Below are positions 57,587 through 64,000 of a DNA stretch of 64,000 nucleotides, in pieces. The notes below the pieces were generated by a model that had not been told where the DNA came from, made no database searches, and worked only from the letters and a program-made list of their open reading frames with translations. A program made the translations under genes and the position numbers. The stretch's first letter is position 1; every line of letters begins with the position of its first letter. Source of the stretch: Hydrogenophilales bacterium (GTDB lineage: Bacteria; Pseudomonadota; Gammaproteobacteria; Burkholderiales; Thiobacillaceae); assembly GCA_016703155.1 (NCBI GenBank), contig JADJCP010000001.1:558001-622000 (forward strand), in the 5' to 3' direction.

Positions 57587-58870
57587 TCAGGCCTCCCCTC
57601 GGGCAACTTTGCTGACGACCTGGACGGCGCCCAGGGCCGCTGCGGTGGCGCTCTGCACCGCGCGGTTGACATCCAGGGCATTGGTGGCGCAGCCGGCGCC
57701 GAAGATGCCGCCATTGGCCGGGTCGGCCATGACGAAGCCGGACGAATCGCCCAGCACTTCGATGGGGATGGCGACGTTCTTCACCGACGGCTCCATGCCC
57801 ACGGCCAGCACGACCAGGTCATGCGGCTCGGCGTAGCGGATGTAGCCTTCGGTGTTGACGCCCCACAGACGCGGATCGCCGTTCTTGTCCTCGGTGATGC
57901 GGGCCACCTTCGACTTGACGAAGCTGACGTTGGGGTTCGCCTGAACCTGCTGATAGAAGTCCTCGAAGCGGTCGATGGCACGGATGTCGATGTAATAGAT
58001 CGTCGACTTGCCGTCGGCGCCGAAGGCCTCGTCGACGTAGCGGGTCTGTTTCAGCGAGGCCATGCAGCAGAAGCGCGAGCAGTGACGCAGATGGTTCTCG
58101 TCGCGCGAGCCGGCGCACTGGATGAACGCCACGTTCCTGGCTTCCTTGCCGTCCGAGGGGCGCAGAATCTTGCCGCCGGTCGGGCCGTGCGGATCGGCCA
58201 GGCGCTCGAATTCGACGTTGGTGATGACGTTCTTGAACTCGCCGTAACGGTACGGCGTGATCTTGGCGGCGTCGTAGGGCTGCCAGCCGGTGGCCCAGAC
58301 GATGGCGCCGGCGTTCAGGGTGACGACCTCTTCCTTCATGTCGAGATCGACGGCGGAATATTTGCAGGCCGCCTTGATGGCCTGACCTTCCGCCGTGCCG
58401 ACCACGGACGGGTCGATCACGTAGCGCTGCGGATAGGCCATGTCGTTCGGCAGATACGCTGCCTTGACCTTGCCCAGATTGTAGTTGAAGGCGTCGTCGA
58501 TCTCGGTCGTCGCCGCCTTGTTGCACTCGCCGCAGGCGGTGCAGTTCTCGTTGACGAAGCGCGGCGCGAGTTTCACGGAGACGCTGTAGTCGCCCTTGGC
58601 GCCGCTGATGCCGGTCACCTCGGCCATGGTCAGGACCTGGATGCGCGGATTGGCCTTAAGCCGGCGCAGATTGATCTCCAGACCGCAGGTGGGATGGCAC
58701 ATCTTGGGGAAATAGCGGTAGAGCTGAACGGTCCGACCACCGAGGTAGGGGTTCTTTTCCACCAGCACGACCTGCTTGCCGGTTTCCGCGGCCTCAAGCG
58801 CCGCGGTCATGCCGGAGATGCCGCCGCCCACGACCAGGATGGTCTGGTTGGTCGCCACAACTGACGTCAT
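57587..58870 (-). CDS. qmoA: QmoA, quinone-interacting oxidoreductase subunit
   Basis: 427 residues, an HdrA-like flavoprotein. FAD site VVGGGISGMTAALEAAE, cysteines in CHPTCGLEINLRR and CTACGECNKA, and FIQCAGSRDENHLRHCSRFCC. The ATG at 58870 has GGAGG 7 nt upstream; an in-frame codon 21 nt earlier is less likely. First gene of qmoA-qmoB-hdrC-hdrB. In sulfur oxidisers the complex links APS reductase (AprBA) to electron transport, here probably running towards quinone. No aprBA is adjacent; it must be elsewhere in the genome. Confidence 0.93.
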   Translation of the reverse strand: MTSVVATNQTILVVGGGISGMTAALEAAETGKQVVLVEKNPYLGGRTVQLYRYFPKMCHPTCGLEINLRRLKANPRIQVLTMAEVTGISGAKGDYSVSVKLAPRFVNENCTACGECNKAATTEIDDAFNYNLGKVKAAYLPNDMAYPQRYVIDPSVVGTAEGQAIKAACKYSAVDLDMKEEVVTLNAGAIVWATGWQPYDAAKITPYRYGEFKNVITNVEFERLADPHGPTGGKILRPSDGKEARNVAFIQCAGSRDENHLRHCSRFCCMASLKQTRYVDEAFGADGKSTIYYIDIRAIDRFEDFYQQVQANPNVSFVKSKVARITEDKNGDPRLWGVNTEGYIRYAEPHDLVVLAVGMEPSVKNVAIPIEVLGDSSGFVMADPANGGIFGAGCATNALDVNRAVQSATAAALGAVQVVSKVARGEA

Positions 58871-58896
58871 GAGTCGCCTCCGAAGTTTCAAAACGT

Positions 58897-58923
58897 AAAA
58901 AACGGGCAGCCGCGCGGGCTGCC
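58897..58923 (-). terminator. intrinsic terminator in the qmoA leader (possible attenuator)
   Basis: On the minus strand GGCAGCC (58923-58917), loop CGCGC, GGCTGCC (58911-58905), CG, then six T (58902-58897). It ends only 26 nt before the qmoA start codon, leaving no room for a promoter downstream. Either the qmo transcript is conditionally terminated here or it is the end of the upstream unit with the promoter overlapping it. Confidence 0.7.
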
Positions 58924-59047
58924 TGCGAGAACCTTGGATGTTACCCGCAAAGGGGGTACCGACGCGACATCAGGACAATCGAAAGTTCTTATGAACGAAT
59001 AGATTGCCTAAATCGGACTAATACGTAACGTTATGTTTTTATTGTGT
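58924..59047 (-). promoter_or_regulatory. qmo operon upstream region with small palindromes
   Basis: AT-richer than its flanks. It contains GTTC-TTAT-GAAC (58985-58996) and the overlapping palindromes TACGTA (59022-59027) and TAACGTTA (59026-59033), which could bind a regulator. No convincing -35/-10 pair was found. The promoter of qmoA is expected here. Confidence 0.35.
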
Positions 59048-59605
59048 TTATAGATGCACGCTAGCCGGGCGGACATTGCACGCCTCGCCCGGTTCGGCGG
59101 GCACGTCATAGATATCGAAACTCAGCGTGGCCAGATCGGCCAGGATGTAGGTCGGCCCCTTGCCAACGCCGCCGACCGTGCCGGGATTGATCAGCCAGGT
59201 CCTGCCACCCTTGATGTTGTCTACCGGCTTGACGCTGACCCGATGGTCGTGGCCGCAGCAGACGATGTCGTAGTCGCCGGTGAGCGCCATGCCCTGGGCA
59301 TAGTGCGGGTAGTGCACCATGAAGATACCGCGCCCGCCGAGATGCACCACGGCATCCTGCCCGTGGTAGCGCACCGGGCTGTCCGGCTCGTGGACCAGCT
59401 GGTGCATGGCGTACATGTCGCCCATGTTGTTGCCGTGGATGGCGTGCACCGGCAGGCCGAATTTCTTGAGTACCCGCAAGGTCGTCGGCGCGACGATGTC
59501 GCCACAGTGCAGTACCGCCTCGACGCCGCGACCATGCGCGTCCGCCACCGCGTGCTCCAGAAGGCGGCGATTGTCATGGGAGTCGGAGACGATGCAGATC
59601 TTCAT
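59048..59605 (-). CDS. metallophosphoesterase, YfcE/MJ0936 family
   Basis: 185 residues. Calcineurin-like phosphodiesterase with metal ligands in ICIVSDSHDN, HCGDIV, IHGNNMGD, MVHYPH and CCGHDHR, and the INPGTV end. Members hydrolyse phosphodiesters in vitro; the natural substrate is unknown. The ATG at 59605 (MKICIVSD) was preferred over one 15 nt upstream because it fits the family. It lies downstream of ppa, with a long hairpin in its leader. Confidence 0.92.
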   Translation of the reverse strand: MKICIVSDSHDNRRLLEHAVADAHGRGVEAVLHCGDIVAPTTLRVLKKFGLPVHAIHGNNMGDMYAMHQLVHEPDSPVRYHGQDAVVHLGGRGIFMVHYPHYAQGMALTGDYDIVCCGHDHRVSVKPVDNIKGGRTWLINPGTVGGVGKGPTYILADLATLSFDIYDVPAEPGEACNVRPASVHL

Positions 59606-59621
59606 CGGTGACAGAGTCACT

Positions 59622-59674
59622 GAGTGACGCGTGACAGGGCGACGGACTACCCGTCACCCTGTCACGCATCACTC
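59622..59674. repeat. long hairpin between ppa and the phosphoesterase gene
   Basis: Arms of 24 nt at 59622-59645 and 59651-59674 are reverse complements with two mismatches around a 5-nt loop. Looser pairing extends outward to about 59612 and 59682. On the minus strand it stands 17 nt before the phosphoesterase start codon. The arms carry repeated GTGAC motifs. No T-tract. Confidence 0.7.
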
Positions 59675-59684
59675 TGACACTGCT

Positions 59685-60233
59685 TTAGAAATGCGGCTTC
59701 TCGGGCGCCGCGTTAAACAAGGCGATGCTCGACAGGATCTCCTGCCGGGCCGCGTCGGCATCTTCCCAGCCACCGACCCGCACCCACTTGCCCTCGTCCA
59801 GGTCCTTGTAATGCTCGAAGAAGTGGGCGATGCGCTGCAGCAGTTCCGGGGGCATATCCTCCGGACCCTTGGCATTGGCCCAGCGCTTGGTCAGCTTGTC
59901 GACGGGCACGGCGAGGACCTTGGCGTCGTCGCCCGACTCATCGGTCATGCGCAGCAGGGCCACCGGACGGCAACGGATCACCGAGCCGGAAATAAGCGGG
60001 ATGGGCGTCACCACGAGCACGTCGCAGGGGTCGCCATCGTTGGACAGGGTATGCGGGATGTAACCGTAATTGCACGGATAGTGCATGGCCGAGGTCATGA
60101 ACCGGTCGACGAACAGCGCGCCCGTCTCGTGGTCCACTTCATATTTCACCGGATCGGCGTGGGCGGGAATTTCGATGATGACATTGAGGTCGTTGGGGAC
60201 ATCGCGCCCCGAAGAAACACGGTCGAGATTCAT
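59685..60233 (-). CDS. ppa: inorganic pyrophosphatase
   Basis: 182 residues of the family I soluble pyrophosphatase, which hydrolyses PPi and pulls biosynthetic reactions forward. The metal-binding core is DGDPCDVLVVTP, with FMTSAMHYPCNYGYIPHTL before it and GWEDADAARQEI near the end. Starts MNLDRVSSG, with CAGGAG upstream and a TATAAT -10 box in the leader. Confidence 0.95.
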   Translation of the reverse strand: MNLDRVSSGRDVPNDLNVIIEIPAHADPVKYEVDHETGALFVDRFMTSAMHYPCNYGYIPHTLSNDGDPCDVLVVTPIPLISGSVIRCRPVALLRMTDESGDDAKVLAVPVDKLTKRWANAKGPEDMPPELLQRIAHFFEHYKDLDEGKWVRVGGWEDADAARQEILSSIALFNAAPEKPHF

Positions 60234-60258
60234 ATGGGTCTCCTGAAAATCAATAGTG

Positions 60259-60264
60259 ATTATA
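60259..60264 (-). promoter_or_regulatory. probable -10 box of ppa
   Basis: TATAAT on the minus strand, about 26 nt before the ppa start codon. No good -35 hexamer is visible at 16-18 nt, so it may be an activator-dependent or weak promoter. Confidence 0.4.
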
Positions 60265-60322
60265 ACGGCTTGAGTCCATGCCTCTGCTACGATTATTGCG
60301 TTGCACCATCGAGGAGGGGCAA

Positions 60323-60604
60323 ATGTCGAGAGAAGAAGATGCCGCCGTGGTTATCCAGGGCATCACCGAAAGTGGCGGACGCTTTCGGCCCAGCGATTGG
60401 GCGGAACGCCTGGCGGGGAATTTTGCGCGCGTGGACTGGGATCGCCGGGTGGTCTATTCGCGGGAAGTTACGCCGGCGACACGCGACGGCGTCATGTGCC
60501 TGGTCGTACTCGGTTCACTGGCGCGCGACAACCCCTCGGCGTACGCCGAAGTCCTGGATTTTGCGCGGATGAACAAGCTGGTCTGCATCGGCGAGCCGAC
60601 CTGA
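60323..60604 (+). CDS. DUF3579 family protein
   Basis: 93 residues, starting MSREEDAAVVIQGIT after GAGGAGGGG. Residues GGRFRPSDWAERLAGN and VDWDRRVVYSREVTPA are the recognisable family blocks. DUF3579 is a small conserved protein typical of beta-proteobacteria, with no known function. The frame extends 45 nt upstream but without homology. Confidence 0.88.
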   Translation: MSREEDAAVVIQGITESGGRFRPSDWAERLAGNFARVDWDRRVVYSREVTPATRDGVMCLVVLGSLARDNPSAYAEVLDFARMNKLVCIGEPT

Positions 60605-60664
60605 CACGCCGAGCGAATGGCGGCGCTGCTTCCCGAACCGATGCCGGGCAGGCAGCGCGGGGTA

Positions 60665-60928
60665 TTACGCCATCGCCTTGATGGCGGAGGACAGACGGCT
60701 CTTCTGGCGCGCGGCCTTGTTCTTGTGCACGACGCGCTTGTCGGCCAGGCTGTCCATATCGCTCATGGAGGCCTGGAAGACGGCTTGTGCAGCGGCCTTG
60801 TCGCCGGCCTCGATGGCCTTGCGCACTTTCTTGACGGCGGTGCGATACTCGGAACGCTGCGCCATGCCTTGCAGACGTTGTGCAGCTGCTTGACGGGCGC
60901 GTTTCTTCGCCTGAGCAGTGTTTGCCAT
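60665..60928 (-). CDS. rpsT: 30S ribosomal protein S20
   Basis: 87 residues, MANTAQAKKRARQAAAQRLQ at the start and KNKAARQKSRLSSAIKAMA at the end, the usual three-helix S20. It binds 16S rRNA. AAGGAG precedes the ATG. As in many proteobacteria it is near murJ. Confidence 0.96.
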   Translation of the reverse strand: MANTAQAKKRARQAAAQRLQGMAQRSEYRTAVKKVRKAIEAGDKAAAQAVFQASMSDMDSLADKRVVHKNKAARQKSRLSSAIKAMA

Positions 60929-61010
60929 GAGGCAACTCCTTAATTAAACCGGGTTACGAAAAGCGCGGCATCATACCTGTCGCGCGCATGTTTAGCAAGC
61001 GTGCCACGGC

Positions 61011-61465
61011 TCAGCGAACCTGGACCGAAGCCGCCAGTTTTTTCTGTAGGGCGCAGGCCGCCATGAGCATCGCCACCGGCGGCGGCAGGCCGGCCAGCGG
61101 CTGGGCCGTGACGGGCTGGCCCGTCGTCTCGGCGGGACCGGCGTCGATTCCCGGCGACGTAGCCGCGACAGTCGACAGCGGCACGGCCAGCGTCTCGGGA
61201 TGGGCCTCGGCCTTGGACCTGGCTACCCGACGCAGGGTCTTGGCGCCAACGGACGGCCTGGACACCGCGCTGACGCTGGGGTAGCCGCCTCCGCCGAAAC
61301 CGGCAATGCCATGACCGGAACCGCCGCCGCGCTGGCCACGACGGGCGGTGCGCTTTCACTGAGATAATCCATGGCGAGCCAGCCGGAGAACGCCGCCAGG
61401 GCAGCCGCGCCGACAATTTGTTTAAGGCGTCGAGAGGTGTTGCCCTGAAAGATCGCAGTCAACAT
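61011..61465 (-). pseudogene. Ala/Pro-rich single-pass membrane protein, frameshifted
   Basis: Two overlapping frames make one protein of about 151 residues. The first starts MLTAIFQGNTSRRLKQIVG with GGAG upstream, holds a membrane segment (VGAAALAAFSGWLAMDYL) and an Ala/Pro/Val-rich stretch. The second continues SRPSVGAKTLRRVARSKAEA and ends ALQKKLAASVQVR. The shift lies between about 61223 and 61300, a GC-rich repeat stretch, so a sequencing indel is as likely as a real mutation. Family not recognised. Confidence 0.5.
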
Positions 61466-61579
61466 AAACTCCCTATATATAGACGTGACCATCTTAACTC
61501 GCTCTATATCTAGTGGTCAAAGAATGCTTGCCCTGCCCACGGGCATTGGCTAACCTGCCGGCACACACGCGCCACGACC

Positions 61580-63113
61580 ATGAACCTGCTCAAAGCCCTC
61601 GCCTCAGTCAGTTCCATGACCTTGCTCTCCAGAGTGCTGGGGTTCGTCCGGGACGCGGTCATCGCCCGGGCATTCGGTGCCGGCGCGGCGACCGACGCCT
61701 TCTTCGTGGCCTTCAAACTGCCCAACCTGCTGCGCCGACTGTTTGCCGAGGGGGCCTTTTCGCAGGCTTTCGTACCGATTCTGGCGGAGTACCGCAACCA
61801 GCGTGGCGATGCGGCGACGCATCAACTGGTCAACCGGGTAGCGACCGTATTGTTCGCGGTGCTGATGCTCGTCTCCCTGCTCGGGGTGATCGGCGCGCCG
61901 CTGATCGTCCTGATCTCCGCGCCCGGTTTCAGCGCCACGCCGGACAAGTTCGCACTCACCGTCGATCTGACGCGCATCGTCTTTCCCTACATCCTGTTCA
62001 TGTCCCTGGTCGCCCTGGCGGCGGGGGTGCTGAATACCTGGAGCCGCTTCATGCTGCCGGCCTTCACGCCGGTGCTGCTCAACGTGGCCATGATCCTCGC
62101 CGCCGCCTTCGCCGCGCCCTGGTTCGACCCGCCGGTACTGGCCCTGGCCTGGGGCGCCTTCCTCGGCGGACTGATGCAGCTCAGCCTGCAATGGTATGGC
62201 CTGAAGCGCCTGGGCATGCTGCCGCGCTGGGACTGGGCACCCGGGGACGAGGGCGTGCGGCGCGTCCTGAAACTGATGGCCCCGGCCGCGATCGGGGTCT
62301 CGGTGGCGCAGATCTCGCTGCTGATCAACACCATCTTCGCCTCGTTCCTGGAAAGCGGCAGCGTCTCCTGGCTGTATTACGCCGACCGGCTCATGGAATT
62401 TCCGGCGGGCATGCTCGGCGTCGCCCTGGGCACCATCCTCCTGCCGTCCCTGGCCAAGCACCACGCCGACAACGACCCTTCCCAGTACTCCAAATTGCTC
62501 GACTGGGGCCTGCGCATCACCCTGATCCTCGCCGCCCGCCGCCGTCGCCCTGGGCATTCTGGCGGTACCGCTGATCACGACGCTGTTCCACTACGGCGCC
62601 TTCACCGCACATGACGTCGACATGACCCGCTGGGCGGTACTCGCCTACGCCGTCGGCCTGGTCGGCCTGATCCTGGTGAAAGTGCTCGCCCCCGGCTTTT
62701 ATGCCAAGCAAAACATTCGCACCCCGGTGAAGATCGCCATCTTTACCCTGCTGGCCACCCAGGCGATGAACCTGGCCTTCATCTGGCACCTGAAGCACGC
62801 CGGCCTGGCGCTGGCCATCGGTCTGGGCGCCTGTCTCAACGCCAGCATCCTGTTCTACAAACTGCGCCGCATGGATTTCTATCGACCGCAGCCCGGTTGG
62901 TTGACATTTCTATTAAAGTTATCCCTGGCCATTGCCGTTATGGGGGGATTCCTCTATCTCACCATGGGGCACCATGCTCAGTGGCTGGCGTACAGCCTTA
63001 GTCAACGCGTTTTGCACCTGGCCGGTCTGGTGGCTGGGGGTGCCGGCATGTATTTCCTGTGTCTCTGGCTGCTGGGCCTGCGCCTGTCCCAGTTCAAGCG
63101 CCGCTCGGCCTGA
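61580..63113 (+). CDS. murJ: lipid II flippase MurJ (frameshifted in this sequence)
   Basis: About 510 residues if one base is removed near 62536-62540 (GCCGCCCGCCGCC). Before it the frame reads MNLLKALASVSSMTLLSRVLGF through LRITLIL; after it continues ALGILAVPLITTLFHYG-type sequence and the final membrane helices. MurJ moves lipid II across the inner membrane for peptidoglycan synthesis. It has about 14 membrane segments with the RDAVIARAFGAGAATDAFFVA opening (quoted in part: ARAFGAGAATDAFFVA). Because the gene is essential in most bacteria, an assembly error is the likely cause. Confidence 0.9.
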
Positions 63114-63140
63114 CCGATTCTCCAAGGCACGGAGACCCCC

Positions 63141-64000
63141 GTGCCACGCCACCCGATGACCTCCGACGAGCTCAGACTCGAACTGCACCGCTTGCAGACA
63201 CGTCTGGAAGAAAGTGAACTGCGCTTCCGGCAATTCGCCGACAACATCGACCTGGTCTTATGGATCGGCACCCCCGATTGGCAGAAGGTCAACTACATCA
63301 GCCCGGCCTACGAACGGATCTGGCAGCGCAGCGCCGAGAGCCTCTACACAAACAGCATGAGCTGGCTGGAGTCAGTCGTCGAGGAGGATCGCCCGGCGCT
63401 GCTCGACACCATCGCCAATCAGGCCCAGGGCGACTGGCAGTCGATCGTTTTTTCACCTTACCGGATTCGCGTGCCGGACAACGGCATGCGCTGGATCGCC
63501 GCGAGCGCCTTCCCGATACGCGATGCCCAGGGCAGGATCGAAGCGGTCGCCGGCATCGCCGAAGACATTTCCGCGCGCTATCAGCAACAACAGCAACTCG
63601 AAGACCTGGCGCACCTCGACCCGCTGACCCGACTGCCGAACCGCGTCCTGCTGGCCGACCGCATGCAGCTGGCGATGGCGCGCGGCCGGCGCACCGGGCA
63701 GATGCTCGCCGTCTGCATGCTCGACCTGGATGGCTTCAAACCGGTCAATGACCAGCTCGGCCACAAAGCGGGCGATGACCTGCTCATACAACTCGCCGGC
63801 CGACTCACCCAGACGGTGCGCGCCGACGACAGCGTGGCGCGCCTGGGGGGCGACGAATTCGTCCTGCTCATCGGCAATCTGAACTCGATAGGCGAGGCCG
63901 AGGAAGCCCTCAACCGGGTGCTCAAGGTGATCAACACGCCCTTCCATCTCGGCGATCAGCATGTGCGCGTCACGGCCAGCATCGGCGTCACCCTGTTCCC
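63141..64000 (+). CDS. PAS-GGDEF diguanylate cyclase, cut by the window end
   Basis: Open from a GTG at 63141 (CACGGAG about 9 nt upstream) to the end of the window with no stop. A coiled-coil start (ELRLELHRLQTRLEESELRF) leads to one PAS domain (FADNIDLVLWIG to AVAGIAEDI), then a GGDEF domain with DPLTRLPNR and the full signature RLGGDEFVLLIG. A c-di-GMP-forming role is expected; an EAL domain could follow outside the window. Confidence 0.88.
   Translation, partial: MPRHPMTSDELRLELHRLQTRLEESELRFRQFADNIDLVLWIGTPDWQKVNYISPAYERIWQRSAESLYTNSMSWLESVVEEDRPALLDTIANQAQGDWQSIVFSPYRIRVPDNGMRWIAASAFPIRDAQGRIEAVAGIAEDISARYQQQQQLEDLAHLDPLTRLPNRVLLADRMQLAMARGRRTGQMLAVCMLDLDGFKPVNDQLGHKAGDDLLIQLAGRLTQTVRADDSVARLGGDEFVLLIGNLNSIGEAEEALNRVLKVINTPFHLGDQHVRVTASIGVTLF

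Noticed and set aside
55535..58864. A 1109-codon open frame on the plus strand
   Set aside because: It lies antisense to qmoA and qmoB and is a by-product of high GC; the minus-strand proteins have clear motifs and ribosome binding sites.

Overview
The window reads as a GC-rich beta-proteobacterial chromosome, probably a sulfur-oxidising chemolithotroph of the Thiobacillus/Sulfuricella type. The clues are a qmoAB-hdrCB electron-transfer operon of the kind used with APS reductase, a secreted DsrE-like protein, several beta-proteobacterial family genes (DUF3579, an exonuclease/GIY-YIG fusion, RhlE, CimA) and a flagellar sigma-28 promoter in front of a chemoreceptor. The taxonomic call is inference; no rRNA or other decisive marker is present.

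Layout. 1-12.3 kb: the end of an MFS gene, then a signalling island (a hybrid histidine kinase, a CHASE-PAS-GAF kinase, a single-domain response regulator, and a REC-REC-PAS-GAF-PAS-GGDEF-EAL protein) that looks like a phosphorelay feeding c-di-GMP turnover. 12.4-23.4 kb: a REP-like palindrome, topoisomerase IV (parE, parC), an exonuclease/GIY-YIG protein, a Tat-exported dienelactone hydrolase, a DsrE-like protein, a chemoreceptor with a near-consensus FliA promoter, a TfoX-like/small Cys protein/YceH set, and infA. 23.7-35.4 kb: housekeeping and stress genes (rhlE, AlkD-like, ferredoxin-NADP reductase, a RelE/ParE-type toxin-antitoxin pair with a visible autoregulated promoter, an Ada C-terminal-half methyltransferase, msrB, cimA, rlmJ), a small c-type cytochrome and a secreted protein built from about thirteen 12-13-residue repeats. 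35.5-35.75 kb: NtrC-like sites, a sigma-54 promoter and an intrinsic terminator enclose about 110 nt with no plausible gene, a strong candidate for a nitrogen-regulated small RNA. 35.8-45.7 kb: glycogen phosphorylase, then a transglutaminase/DUF2126 - ATP-grasp/alpha-E - transglutaminase cassette.

45.7-53.5 kb: a compact minus-strand NRPS locus, AT-richer than its flanks. Its first protein fuses a MaoC-like double hot-dog region to an adenylation-thiolation pair; the second is C-A-T-TE with a cysteine where the thioesterase serine is expected; a phosphopantetheinyl transferase follows. A fragment of a PIN-like toxin lies at its upstream edge. No close match to this architecture is known to me, and it is the most likely undescribed biosynthetic system here.

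53.7-64 kb: the hdrB-hdrC-qmoB-qmoA operon (transcribed qmoA first), with an intrinsic terminator inside the qmoA leader, then a metallophosphoesterase, ppa, a DUF3579 gene, rpsT, a broken alanine/proline-rich gene, murJ and a PAS-GGDEF gene cut by the window end. Three single frameshifts (qmoB, the gene at 61.0-61.5 kb, murJ) lie in the last 7 kb; two are in genes expected to be intact, so small indel errors in the assembly are likely.
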